A DNA stretch of 64,000 nt from Pestalotiopsis fici W106-1 (Eukaryota > Ascomycota > Sordariomycetes > Amphisphaeriales > Sporocadaceae), in contig NW_006917092.1 of the NCBI RefSeq assembly GCF_000516985.1, positions 3,054,619 to 3,118,618 on the forward strand, written 5' to 3'. The notes under the pieces are model-generated. The model searched no databases. It saw nothing but the letters and a program-made list of their open reading frames with translations, and was not told the DNA's origin. This document shows, one piece after another, positions 1 through 14,367 of the stretch (the first letter of the stretch is position 1; each line of letters starts with the position of its first letter). A program made the translations under genes and the position numbers.

Positions 1-395
1 CACATTTTAAAAGGTCCAGGCGGTTTGCTCTGCAGGTGGGGAGAATCAAATTCAGCGACCAGTACCTACTGTTCCCTCCACCACTGCTGCCTCTCACAAC
101 AGCACCTTGTTTGCTGCAAGCCAGCCGCTACATCCACAATCCTTTGGCTGAGAGGGGCGTTTTGTGAATATATTTTTATTTTCATAGTGAAGCTTGATAT
201 AATCGCTTCTTAGGTATAAATGACCGGAGCGCGCTTACCCGGAAAACATGCTTTAGAGCCTTTAGATTTAGTGCTGCTCGCTAGTAGCGGCTTTCACTTT
301 ACCCGGAGCATGCCACTTTCTTTCCCACTACATGGAGCTCCAACACGCTCTCATCATGCGTAACATCATCGCATTCTACTTTGCAACTCCGAGTA
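1..395. other. Left-edge intergenic sequence
   Basis: I see no convincing coding sequence here. The reading frames are short and lack family resemblance. The last 200 bases are presumably the promoter and leader of the dehydrogenase gene that starts at 396. Confidence 0.5.
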
Positions 396-1455
396 ATGGC
401 TGACACGCGGGGAAAACAGTCGAGTCAACGACGTGGCTTTCTCTTCGGTCGGAACATAACAAAATCGCTATCTCCTCTGTTACATGGTACTGTCTTCGCA
501 GAGCTCGACTTGGATTGGTCCTATGAACGTGTAGACACCGACGATATTGACTTGGTGTTACGATGCTTGCAGGATGAAAATCTATATGGTATGCTTAGCC
601 CAACACCTCGGAAATACACACTTAATAATTGACAATAATATCAGGCGCGGCAGTGACGATGCCCCATAAAGTCGCAATCATGAAGCACTTGGATGTCCTT
701 ACTGAAATCTGTCGGGACGTTGGTGCCTGCAACACCATTTTCGTCACCATGGAAGAGGGACGCCGCATCCTTTGCGGTACCAATACAGACGTGCTTGGTG
801 TAAAGGAGGCGTTCTATCGAAATGTTTCTGAGCCACACAAGACCTTCGAAGACCGACCAGTGATGGTCATAGGTAGCGGAGGTGCTGCACGGAGCGCCGT
901 ATACGCTGCCCAGAAGTGGATGCGTGCTACTCAAATATATCTCGTCAATCGGGACGACCTGGAAACCCAAAGTCTCTTGGCCGAATGTGAGGCGGCGGCC
1001 AACGGCAGTATCCTTCAGCATATCAACAATCTCAACCAAGCAGATGACCTCCCAACTCCAGGTGCCATAATCTCTTGCATTCCGGATTTTGCCCCCCAAA
1101 CTCATGGCGAGAAGCTTGTCAGAGACATCATGCAAGTCTTTCTACGACGAAGTGATAAAGGCGCCATCCTCGACATGTGCTATAATCCGACTCCAAACAC
1201 TGCGATTAGCAGAATCGCCAAGCAAGAAGGCTGGCAAGTAATTGCAGGCACTGAAATGCTAATATGGCAAGGCTTAGAGCAGGTAAGATGTTGTTATGCC
1301 CATGGTTTCATAGCCCACGCAGCACCCGCTAATATTTGAGCCTCAAGGACACGTACTGGACCGGTCGGCCAATTGAGGAATTGCCAGTGCAGCAAGTCAA
1401 GACAGCCATTGCCAACAGGCTGGCATTGAACTTACAGACTGTAGTCAATGAATAA
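396..1455 (+). CDS. Shikimate/quinate dehydrogenase-like enzyme
   Basis: Exons are 396-588, 645-1282 and 1348-1455, giving 312 residues. The family reduces dehydroshikimate or oxidises shikimate/quinate with a nicotinamide cofactor in the cytosol. Visible family features, in order: the substrate-binding KSLSP motif near residue 25; GAAVTMPHK across the first splice junction, carrying the catalytic Lys; TNTD, which positions the substrate; and the Rossmann glycine motif VIGSGGAARSA. The cofactor loop reads VNRDD rather than the NRT-x-x-R/K of NADPH-using enzymes, which suggests NAD use or an altered role. The ATG at 396 is the only plausible start; the frame upstream of it has no Met. A free-standing copy next to CoA-transferase and transporter genes suggests a catabolic (quinate-type) rather than an aromatic-biosynthetic job, since fungal biosynthesis normally uses the pentafunctional AROM protein. 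The exact substrate is unknown. Confidence 0.85.
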
Positions 1456-1654
1456 CGATATATTTTGGTATGAATGCTGAAAGGCATTGGTCACCACGAG
1501 ACTCATTCGCCCTCTCTGGCTATCGAGCTGCCTCTTTTCATCTCTTGTTTCCGTAGCAGATTCAAAATTACATCGCAGGATGAGACTCCGGAGGTCATAT
1601 CACCAATATATTGGAAATGGCTACATCAGCTTTGCGGCAAGATACGAAATCTCT

Positions 1655-3336
1655 CTATTTTCCTACCCACTCTGGCGTCGATCGCCCTCTCCGACCTGTA
1701 GGCACTTCCCAGCCAACGGGAGATGATTCAAATTTGAATGCAGGCGCAAGAATCCTTAAATCCTCGTCAATGCCGTACTCCTTGCCAGTCATTGTCAAAA
1801 AGTACTCGGGATGGTCAAAAATGTCCGGGCGAGTTCTCTGCATCGACTTGTGCGTTTTGCCAACAAGCACGCTCATGTCGTCATAGTGGCGAGGGCTGAA
1901 GTCGGGATCACGCGCCCTCAATTCCCGTTGCTGTTCATCAGTGTACATTCCCAGGTTGTAATACCAAATGTTGTACTGAGTCAAGCTTATGTCGATATCA
2001 AATGTGACATCTTCTTTGGTGCGCGCAATGAGTGCTGATATGGCAGCTGCGGCGCCGACCAAGCCAGTCTGGTAATCGGAATTCGCTAATGAAATGTCAG
2101 TTGGTGGCACCATATTGTTTCAATATTTTCATGATGCTCACGAAGAAGAGGGACAACAGGCTCCTCGAGGCCGAGGAACTTTCCTTGAAGATAAGACAGA
2201 CCGACCAAGCAGTCGCTGATTTGCTGCCAGCCAGAGCGGTGCGACAGAGGTCCCTTGAATCCGTAGCAATTCTCCCTCATGTAGATCAAGCTAGGGTTGA
2301 GCTTGCGCAGAGAGGCAGTGTCGAAACCTAGACGTGCAAGAGCCCCCGGTCGATATCCGTCAATGAGCATATCGGCGTCTTTCACGAGCTCGGTAAAGGC
2401 TTGCCTGCCTTCTTGCGTCTTCAAGTCGAGATTGGCGTCCCGCTTTCCAGTCTGCAGGTCCGGCATTGTCGCCGGATACTCGGGGAGCTTGTCGCAGGAA
2501 ATGCGGAGCACATCGGCACCGAGCGCGGCGAGCATCTTGGACACAGCGGGCGCGGCAATGACGCGGGAAAAATCAAGGATGCGGATTCCGGCAAGAGGCT
2601 TGTATCGGTGGTCTTCGACTTGTGGCCAGGGCTTCTTTGGTGCTGCGATAGGCGTCGTACTCCAAAGTGGTTCTTGTGCCATGATCTTTCCATGTTCACT
2701 GGAAAAGAACTCTTCGGGGGTACGACAAACAACGCCGGCCTGCTTGTATTGCTCATTGGCCGTCTTCTCGAGGTCTTCCGAGTCCCATTGGGCAACCTTG
2801 TCGGCATAGAGTCTGATGGCCTCCTCAGCGGTTACTTCAACATCGTCCATGCCCATCATCGTCATTGTCGGAACCGCGTTCATAGATCCATGGAGATGAT
2901 ACCACCGACCATCTCTTGTCCGGTATACGTTGGTGGCCCAGCGTCGGATAGGTCTGGCGCTCTGGTGCACGTCCATTTTTGCCAGTTCCTGGGCCATCTG
3001 GGGGTTCTCCAAGAACGACTTGCCACCAATCGATGGTAGCAAAACTGATTCCAGGAAAAGAGTGGCCGCATCAAGATTGACGGTGACATCCTGGTATTCA
3101 ATTCCATATCTTTCTGCCGCAACTACGTTTGCGGCTGTAGCCATGAGTGCAGTCAACGAAGCACTGGATTCTGTGATCTTGAGGGGAGTAAGAATCCATG
3201 GCTTGTGGTCACCGCCGACGAACTTGACCTTCTTAGCAGCCTCAGAAAATGAGGCTGGAAAGCAAAGCCCGGTATCTTGAAGCAATACCTCATTGAGTAT
3301 ACGGGAAGATTCATCAAAGATGGAATAGCACTCCAT
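1655..3336 (-). CDS. CoA-transferase family III (CaiB/BaiF)
   Basis: Exons on the minus strand are 3336-2142 and 2085-1655 (56-nt intron), giving 541 residues. Family III enzymes move CoA between carboxylic acids through an aspartyl-CoA thioester. The first ~230 residues are a degenerate CaiB-like half (AATLFLESVLLPS region). The second half opens with the classic LAGIRILDFSRVIAAPAVSK and LGADVLRIS segments. The splice restores VVPLLPNSDYQTG, in which Asp402 sits where the catalytic Asp of formyl-CoA transferase lies. The length fits fungal members, which often carry this partial duplication. The gene converges on the dehydrogenase with a 200-bp gap and diverges from the AtuA gene with a 779-bp shared promoter. 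That pairing suggests CoA activation of a carboxylic acid that the AtuA-family protein then processes. The substrate is not readable from sequence. Confidence 0.9.
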
Positions 3337-4115
3337 GGTGTCGACTCTCGAGGTATAGCCTCAGAATTATGATGAAAGTCAAGTGAATAAGTCACTTCGA
3401 GACAACAGAAGACTCCAGAGGACTACATTGATGATATTATATGTCTTTAGAATCATACGAGGAAAAGGGGCGACCGGTTTATTCCCTCGGCGCGCGATAG
3501 CTTGCCCCATAGACTATGTCATGACCAAAACTCCGAGCGTGACCCATCAGTGACTCCACTACTAACACGGACCGAAATGGCCGCGTTAAAGACAGTGTTC
3601 CGGATTTCCTGAACACATATAGTTCGGACTTCTGAGAGATTTATTGGAGCAGATCAAGATTTACTTAGAGTGCGGGTTCATTCGAATGTCAAACTTCGAT
3701 CCACAATTGCTGATGTGAGGCATTGCGAGCCTATGACTTCGGAGTCTTGACGTCGGAGTTTTGAACGGCTAAGTTTTAGTAACTGGTCGATCGTGTCCGC
3801 AGATTCCGACGAACGACCCAATGCCAATGGAGATCTAATTTAGCACTAAAAACAAACAGCCTTGGAATTGACAAGAGAGGAGAAAACATGATATCACAAT
3901 GGGCAATACCCCAAGTTGATGGCTGAGAGGGGTTGTGCTCGGACTGACCGACCAGTCCGAATATGATTGGTGTCAGGCCGAGGGCTGCCGAGGCCCCTTT
4001 GCTGGGGAATATTTGGAGGCACATTGTCTCTATAAATCCGATCTGTGAACCCCCATAGAATTGACCGTTTATCTTCCAATATCTCGATATTTGTTATCCT
4101 TGACTCAAAGTTAAC
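3337..4115. promoter_or_regulatory. Divergent promoter, CoA-transferase / AtuA
   Basis: This is a shared 779-bp upstream region between two divergent genes. It contains CTCCGAGCG at 3531-3539, which matches the core of the inverted repeat in the sulfatase/transporter promoter, and several CGGA/TCCG words typical of zinc-cluster operators (for example around 3600 and 3745). No coding sequence is apparent. A regulatory role is inferred. Confidence 0.45.
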
Positions 4116-6322
4116 ATGGCAACTGATGATTCTTGGCGAGCTGGCGAATTCGGGGTCAGGCCCGCTCGTGTTGCCAATTGTTCAGGCTATCATGGTATGC
4201 GCATCTCTTCGGTAATCGACACCCGAAATGTGTAAGCTAAATTTCCACCTTATAGGCGATCCAGCGATAGCGATGTATCGGCAGGCAACGCTTGGCGATG
4301 TTGATTTTATTACCGGTGACTATCTGGCAGGTATGTCTTTACTCTTTCTGTACAATCAATTTGAACTTTGGCATAATACTAATCGGAGCTTAGAGGTCAA
4401 CATTGCCAATAATGCTGAAGCTTATGCTCAAGGCAAGCATACCGGATATGAGGAGACAGCCTGGGACGGCCTTCAGCAGACCATTGATGTCATTGCAAAG
4501 AAGCGTATCAAGGTCGCCATCAACGGTGGTGCACTGAACCCCCAAGGCCTTGCTACTCGGGTGGCCAAATTAGTGAGTGAATGCAAAGACATAAACGTGA
4601 GGACAGAAAACTCACATTAGTCACAGGTAGAAGAGAAGGGATACGACTTGAAGATCGCATACGTCTCTGGAGACAATCTGCTGCCAGAGCTTGGGAAATA
4701 CATGCCACAGAAGCAAGATGAGGCATTGCCGCACTTTGACTCCAACAACCGACGCGTGACACTAACAGCTGAGAACTTCCTCTTTGCCAAGGAAGGCTCA
4801 ACACCGCGCGAAATTGTGTCGGCGAATGCCTACTTGGGCGCTCATTCCATCTACGAGGCCTTTGTCCAAGGCGCCGACATCATCATTTGCGGCCGCGTTT
4901 CCGATGCCAGCCCAGTCATTGCCTGCGCGTGGTATTGGTGGTCGTGGACCATTGAAAAGTATGATGAACTGGCCGGTTCCCTCATTGCTGGTCATTTGAT
5001 CGAATGTTCGACCTATGTGACTGGCGGCAACTTTGCTGGCTTTGATGCCTTTGATATTGAGCAGTTTGTCGACCCTGGTTTTCCCATTGCTGAGATTGAC
5101 AGTGACGGTACATTTGTCGTTACCAAGCACCAAGGCACTGCGGGTATGGTAACAGTCGATACATGCAGATGTCAGCTCATCTACGAACTGCAGGGGAATG
5201 TCTATCTCAACAGCGACGTCAAAGCCTATCTAGATGCTGTAGAGATTGAGCAAGTGGGAGACGACAGGTATGTGAAATGGCGATGACTGTATGAACCTAT
5301 TAACCTAATTCTCAACAGAGTACGTATTTCCGGAATTCGAGGCGGTCCTCCGCCCGAAACTACCAAGCTTTCCGTTTTCTATAAGGGCGGTTTTGAAATG
5401 CAGGCATTGTTCAATGCCACAGGATATGGGTTCGACAGGAAATTTGAGCTATTCAGCAAGCAAGTGCGATACTTTATGGGCGAGGAATCACTCAAGAAGC
5501 TTGATATACTTGAGTTTCAGAAGCAAGTCTACACGAGATCTAAAGCCTTGTTAAGACACCATCACTAATCGCATTTGTAGGATTGGTGTTCCGGCAACGA
5601 ACCCCTCTGACCAAAACAGCAGCACGGGATATTTCCGCATCTTTGCGCAATCTACCGACACGGAGGCGTTGCTGTCTATCGTTTACGCTATTCGAGATAT
5701 TTCGTTGAAACACTTTTCAGGTAAATTTTCAAGTTTCTTCTCATTGGATTTTGCTCAATTACATGTCACAGGATTTCATAGCTCACTGGATATGCGCACG
5801 GCTATTCCTCGCCCGTACCTGGCATACTATCCTGCCTTGTTGGGCCAGTCTGATCTCCGAGAAGAAGTCAGCTTTGTTGATGCCCACAGTACCGTCAAAA
5901 CTACTAGGACAACCCCACCAAGTACGTTTGAAGCTCTTAGCGAGCGAGAATCCTACGACACAAAGTCACCAGTCTCCATCGAAGGACCCTTTCGCAAGAT
6001 GCGCCTGGGAGACATTGCACTTGGTCGTTCGGGCGACAAGGGCGGGAATCTCAACTTTGGCTTGTTTGTTCACACCCATAACGAGTGGGATTGGTTGCGA
6101 TCCTACATGACCATCTCCAAGGTGCAGGAGCTCCTAGGAGACGACTGGCGATCGGATTACTCCATTGAACGAGTCGAGTTCCCAAACATCTTCACCGTCC
6201 ACTTTGTTGTCTATGGTATACTTGGCCGCGGAGTGAGCAGCTCTAAGCGCTTGGATGGGTTTGGAAAGGGGTTCATTGACTATTTCAGGGACAAGGTTGT
6301 CGAGGTTCCCGCATCGATCTAA
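4116..6322 (+). CDS. AtuA-family (DUF1446) protein, acyclic terpene utilisation-like
   Basis: Seven exons: 4116-4194, 4256-4330, 4394-4572, 4627-5267, 5319-5522, 5581-5720 and 5772-6322, giving 622 residues. The N-terminal part matches the AtuA core: GYHGDP at the first junction, DYLAE at the second, NGGALNPQGLA, then GADIIICGRVSDASPV. The C-terminal part is the AtuA-like ferredoxin-fold domain, with its hallmark GRSGDKGGNLNFG. In Pseudomonas, AtuA is needed for growth on citronellol/geraniol, but its chemistry is not settled. The intron at 5523-5580 begins with GC (GCAAGT), the standard GC-AG class; only this donor keeps the frame into IGVPATNP. The neighbouring divergent CoA-transferase suggests a shared acyl-CoA route. 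No signal peptide is seen, so the protein is probably cytosolic or mitochondrial. Confidence 0.88.
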
Positions 6323-7069
6323 TGGGACAACAGATAGCTATGGCCTTGATGTCTATTGAACTAGCTTGACTCATGCAGTATCACACTGATAGTTGGGATA
6401 CCCGTATTCCTAGTTCATCTAGAATTTAATTCCGCTGGTATTGCGAGCGCACCGGTATAGCCTATGCCCAACCTTGACGTATATTTAATATTGACATTGT
6501 GGCTCAAAGGTTCTTCGTGGTGAAGCACCAATAGGTACTTGAGTCATATAGGGACGCTCTTGAATTCATGGCATAATAGTGGATTTAACCAGTGGGACTT
6601 GGTGAATCATTATATATAAGTCGGTATATACATATATTACTCAGTCAGAGTTTCCTGCGAGGCATAGGATTGGTCGGAGGTTGGGATGTTTAATGGCCGC
6701 CGCTTCCGAATACTTGCGTACAACACCTGAGCAACACATTGAAAGCATCAAACAAGTGCAATGTTAATTTGAATCGTCCGGCAGTTAGAGCTGTCGATGC
6801 GCCAAGATTAAGTCGTCCTGAACCGGGTATACTGGTAGTATAGAATATGGGTAATGCTATTAGCATATGCGAAAGTAGACAGTGCTTTTGTTACGCTGAC
6901 TACATCAGGACCCACCGCCGATCACCCGCTCGGGTATATGGTTCACTCTTCAGCACCTCTCTTTTGTAGATCAGATAGATCAACTCAGATACCTTCTTTT
7001 TTTTTTTTTTTTTTTTTTTCCGCGCGCACTCGATGGCATCTCCTTTCACATTGGCTCAGGTGCAAGCTT
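6323..7069. other. Intergenic, AT-rich
   Basis: No gene is seen. The stretch holds the 3' ends of the AtuA gene (+) and the thioredoxin-like gene (-). A homopolymer of 23 T lies at 6997-7019, close to the end of the latter. Confidence 0.5.
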
Positions 7070-7804
7070 TTATACACTACGTTCCCCTGCGTTCAATGGC
7101 TTCTGGCTCTCATCCGTGGGCACTTCGCCCTGCGGTACGTTCTCGGGAACAGGACGCGAACTAGCACCAGCAGCAGGGAGGAGGGGATGAAGGGGTCGGG
7201 TTCCCGGATACTCCGACTCCAGCGCATTCTCAATCAGATCGGCGACAGTGGTCATGTTCTTAGCACCTCGGACAGAAGCGACAAGCTCGCCATTCTTATA
7301 TAAAATGGTCGTGGGATAAGCTATGATGCCTTGCTGTCTGCAGATCTTGTCGGTGTTGATACAGTCGACTGTGGAGAATTTGAGCCCGTAGTACTCTTCG
7401 AACGTGGTTGCTGCTGGCGCCGGCAGAGCCACGTCGTGGTTCACTGGGATATCTGAGGTGTAGTAGTACTCGTATATGGTCTGGTAGGTCGGCTTGAACT
7501 GTACACAATGCGGCGAGTACGGGCTTTCGGATCATTGTCAGCATAAGACAAATGCAAATGGAGAGGCACGAAAAAAAAAATTGAAAACATACCTTGCATA
7601 TTTGACCACCAGATACTTTGTCTGATTGAATTCGGCTTCGTCGGTCAACACTGGTAACGCAGGAACTTGCTTGCCATCAAAATAAGTGGGCTGGGCGTCA
7701 GGCGTGGCGGCAAACCAGTCACGGTTGGCTTTCTTGACCTCTGCACTGACTGATTGCACAGTGGCAGCCAGGCCAAGGTACAGCGCGGCGATTGCGACTC
7801 TCAT
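7070..7804 (-). CDS. Secretory thioredoxin-fold protein with degenerate CxxC
   Basis: Exons are 7804-7593 and 7523-7070, giving 221 residues. The start was placed at the Met that opens a clean signal peptide (MRVAIAALYLGLAATVQSVSA). The body is a single thioredoxin fold: a YLVVKY beta strand, the active-site loop, an AYPTTILYKNG segment with the cis-Pro, then a Gly/Ala/Pro-rich tail. At the splice junction the loop reads SPYSPHC, so the first Cys of the expected CPHC is Ser74 and only Cys77 remains. PDI-type oxidase activity is therefore unlikely; mixed-disulfide capture or chaperoning is possible. No KDEL-type ending or membrane segment is seen. If the splice were wrong the Ser could not be explained away, because TCG lies well inside exon 2. 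Confidence 0.75.
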
Positions 7805-9022
7805 TATTTCAAGCGATCGATGGAACGTCGTCGAGTGAGAAGGCGATGAAGATGACAATACTTGTGAGACCGTGTACCTGGGGGGAAGGATGAAAGGGAA
7901 CAATGCAAGAAAATGAACGAACGATTATGAATCCGCCTTCATTTTAACCAGGTTTGTCTTTGCTGCGCCGCTAATAGATCCTACCGAGCATTACTGCCTG
8001 CTCGCTAACGTTGTGGAGTGGATCATCCTTACTAGGTACGCATTTAGTAGTGTCGGGTGTAACAGCCTCAGCCAAGAGGCTCACATCATATTGAGGTAAC
8101 ATAAGACACAAGATCTGAGCAGATGTCTTCCTAGTGAAGTTTTCATCCGGAATACTTAGAAATCGCGACTACATCATCAGCTTTACACCATTGGCAACGA
8201 CCAATATCCGGGGTTAGGGACACCGGAGACGATATAGTGTAAGGTTCAGAGAGATCAGTAAATATGTAGACTTACCACATCGAGAATGACGAGCTCATCT
8301 TTATTGATCGTTACCGTGAGTTTCTCAACCTCCGTTCTCCCTGATTTCTTTTCCACTTCAAATGTATAGGTTCCCGTTTCCTTGGCCTTTCGCACAATCG
8401 GTAATGATAACCCTAAATTCAAAAATTATATGAATTTCTACCCTAATCGCGCCGAGCCGAATTAACTCACATCTCCTTTAGGATAGTGTTGGTTGCACTT
8501 GAAAAGGCAAGAGTTTATATCCTCGTGTCGCTGGTTGCCTCTGGTGTTTTTTTAAAACTAGGGAGTAGAGAAGGCAGTGGACACAAATAAAGAAAAAAAG
8601 AATTTTTTTTTTTTTTTTTGGAGACGAGCAATTGAACTATGTTCTGCTGATAGCTCGGCCATTCAAATATGGACTAGATTTCCACGTATAGAATTCAAGC
8701 AGCAACTTAACTGTCACTTACCAGTGGTACCCAAATGTGCCATGGGCACTATCTAAACCCCCCCTTCAGGGAAGCCGACCGCACTAATGAGTGGAGCCTT
8801 GGACCCCTCAGCGGTCAGTCTCCAGAGTCCCCGGACCCAGCTGATTGCGTGCTGGGTGGGTGGGAGCTGGGAGCCGTAGCATTCGTTGAATCGCCCTGTG
8901 CTGAGGGTTTCCGGGGACACTCACAAGGTGCAGTCTGTCTTCTTTGCCTGGCAGATTACTCGCGTCCATTTTCTTTGCTAACATGTATATAAGGCGCCTA
9001 GATCTAGCGGTGACTAGTGAAC
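7805..9022. other. Intergenic region upstream of the thioredoxin-like gene and the regulator
   Basis: This is a divergent promoter region. I found no supported gene. A 17-T homopolymer lies at 8603-8619. The 85-codon frame at 8735-8992 lacks any family feature and was not accepted. Confidence 0.45.
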
Positions 9023-11944
9023 ATGAATGAGCACAGGGAAAGACGCAGCAGTGCGATCACAGGCAGCAGTCGCTCCCCTCGGAGAAGAACATCAATACAG
9101 CGAACTACGACAGGATGCCATACCTGTCGCGCGAGAAAGGTGAGCTAAAACCTTCTGTAGAATCATATGGAATTGTCAAAATTTCTTTGAACTCATCATT
9201 TTCCAGGTGAAATGCGATGAGCAGAAGCCCAATTGTTCTCGGTGCCAAAAGGGCCAGAGAGTTTGCGTGTGGGCGACAGGCCCAAGACCCGCGAGAGCAA
9301 GACTGCCAAAGAGGCCCAATGCAACCGCATGCGACACTTGCAAGACCAAAAAAGTAGGTATTCGGATGCAACGGAGAGAGTCAATATATACGAGTCTCCC
9401 ATCTGCGTCTCTCTCATGTCAAATCTGCTGATTACATCTCCATTGCAGCTCAAATGTATTGGCAACACTTCATTTGCTTGCGAACGATGCACCGGCCTAG
9501 GCGTCGACTGTATCCGAACCCAGCCAGATGGAACTTCTGCTGCAGCACCTTGTGTTGGAGCGTTCGGCAGTACTGCACATAACGATTCCGAGGTCATCCC
9601 AAATCTTGAAACTGGCAGCTCTCTACGCCCTTCTATGAACAGACAGCCTCCTCCAGTGGCACACCTTTCAAGTGAAGTAACCCAGCCAATTGAGTCGCTG
9701 CCACATGGTCAATTCCCTGACACGGCAGAGCTCAAGCGATTGCTACAATCGTATTTTTCCTCGATCCATCGTATGAGTTCCCCCAGCTGCAGCGTTTCCA
9801 GATCATGGAGACGCGACGGTACTAATCCTTCTTGCACAAATCGCCAGTCTTTGGGTTCTTTGCTTTCATAAATGAAACTCACTTCAATGACCTCGTCGAT
9901 AGAGGCACCGCGCCCAGGGAACTGACCATGATCATGATCGCCCACGTCTTGCGGTAGGATTGGTGGCAGTAGACAACATGCTTCATGACCGCTCTGTTGA
10001 CCAATTGCCTACAGATTTGTCGAAAAGCCTTCCAAGGAGGTCTTGTCCCGAGCGGATGCCTATGCCGAATCGGCCGTAGCTGGGACTCTTCCCCGAACCT
10101 ATCAAAGCTTTGGTGCAATCGAGCTTATGGTGCGTCGTATTTCGTTTCGCGGTTGAGTCCAAGAGATCTGTTGTTTCTAAAAAGCTCCTTGCAGATTCTC
10201 TTGCTCGCTCAACACTATGACATGCAGAGGGGCAAGTTCACATCTGCTTGGTTACTGATTGGGAATTGTGCTCGGTAAGTGATCACAATGCACCGATTGC
10301 CGGTCAAAACTTCAAGTCTCATTCAACAGTGCGTATGACTGATAATGACAGCATGATGCAAATGATGTCGCTTCACACATTTGATCGAACATATACAGCG
10401 AGATTGCCAACTGATCTTTCACCGCTTCTTTCGCGCGAAGCACTACGTCGCGTTGCTTGGGCCACGTTCTACGCTGATACCATGGTCGATGGTGGTCGTT
10501 TTGGGTGTCATGTTGTGGATGAGACTGCCCTTGGTTTCCTACAGCTGCCCTGCGACGAACCAAGCTTCGCTAATAACCAGGAGAGAGAAACCGAATCACT
10601 CTTTTCGCCCCGTGGAGTAGCCAATAACATGAGCTCTGCGAATCTGGGTATATCGGCATACCTGCTACGCACCGCTGCCACACGCCGTCGCGCTCTACAC
10701 TTTGCCTTTCGTGCGACGCATCGAGAGGACACAGTTGAAGAACTCACCATTGAGCTCGCAAAAATTGAATCTCATGTCAAAGATGTCGGCGACTCTTTAC
10801 CTGATCATCTCCATTACAACAGCCACAATAGACTTCTTCACCAAAATTGTCTCACCACCTTCATACTCCTCCACGTCTTGCGACACAATCTCTTCATCAT
10901 CGTCGACCGTGCCGCGCTACAGATATATCGCCGTGAACCCGTGCAAAGTGATCTCATAGATCAAGCGCGGCGCAGAAGGATCGCGCATGCCTTTCCTATT
11001 GCTGAACTAATTGCAGAAGGACTCGAGGCTGGCATCATATTTGATCCTCATACTGGTGTGCAGGCATACGTTGCACTAGAAAGTATGACTGTTTCTTCTT
11101 CTCTATCTTTTTATCGTGGAAAAGACTCAGTCTAACGGTCTGAGGTCAAAAAGTACTTGTATATCACCTCAAACTAATCTTCATGTTTTATATATAGTCC
11201 TCCTACTTGAGCCCAGTCGGCTCGCCGCGACAGATCCTGACATGGATCCAAAAGCCAATAAATTTGAGATCGCCCTCGGCCACCTACTCAGTTTGATTCG
11301 AAGCCTCGCTGCTAGATCCGAGATTGTCTACCGCTTGGTAAGTTGACCCGTCTCCCAGTACGGCACAAACGCTCACATTGAACCAAGCATATTGAAGCCG
11401 TATATCGCCTTTTGCAACACCACTGGATACGTCTAATTGACGACAATGATTTGAAGTCATTCCAAAGGTCAACACGCATGGGCACATCATTGTTGATATT
11501 TTGCTGATGTGATTGTCTAGGGATTACCGTCTAGTTGGCCAAGACGGTGCCGAATATGACTTTCGCGAATTTCGGTGGGCTAAACTCGAGCGAGTATCTC
11601 GAGACGTCAAGACTTCTACTACCATGCCCCGCGATGAAGTGTTACTCGAGAGTCGAGCAGATGTGGAAGAAAACAACCATGTTTCAACCTCTGCGCCTCT
11701 TATTGAATCTGGAACCTCTTCTTCTGCAGCAGAAGCAAGTCCGGCACTGATGTTGCAGTCCCAAAACTACGACGGCCTCAACACGCTCAACCAAGGACCG
11801 TCTATAAGCGCCGAACAATATCAGCCGTGGTTGGAACAGGTTATTGCAGAGAATTTGGCTCAAGAATTTTCGTTGGATTGGTCAACATGGCTCTTTGACG
11901 GATCAGGAACTCCATGGCCTACTGGCAGTTCTGCAATGTTTTAG
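9023..11944 (+). CDS. Transcription factor with two tandem Zn2Cys6 clusters
   Basis: Ten exons: 9023-9139, 9207-9353, 9449-9770, 9848-9953, 10015-10129, 10195-10274, 10352-11082, 11198-11337, 11388-11467 and 11521-11944, giving 753 residues. Cluster 1 has Cys32, 35, 42, 49, 52 and 59 (CX2CX6CX6CX2CX6C). Cluster 2 has Cys81, 84, 91, 99, 102 and 109 (CX2CX6CX7CX2CX6C). Both are complete, and each is split by a phase-0 intron at the same place, just before the x-Lys-Cys of the third cysteine. Residues from ~185 on match the fungal-specific transcription factor domain (SYFSSIH, FAFINETHF, LLIGNCAR, MMSLHTFDR). The C-terminus is Ser/Gln-rich with acidic/aromatic residues, as in activation regions. 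A nuclear role as the cluster-specific regulator is inferred from its central position. Confidence 0.88.
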
Positions 11945-11984
11945 AGTTTCTACTCAAATGCGTATCAATCTTCCTCGGGCGCCA

Positions 11985-14367
<2,383 letters not shown>

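Noticed and set aside
8735..8992. An 85-codon frame upstream of the zinc-cluster regulator
   Set aside because: No family feature, no splice context and promoter-like position; treated as chance.
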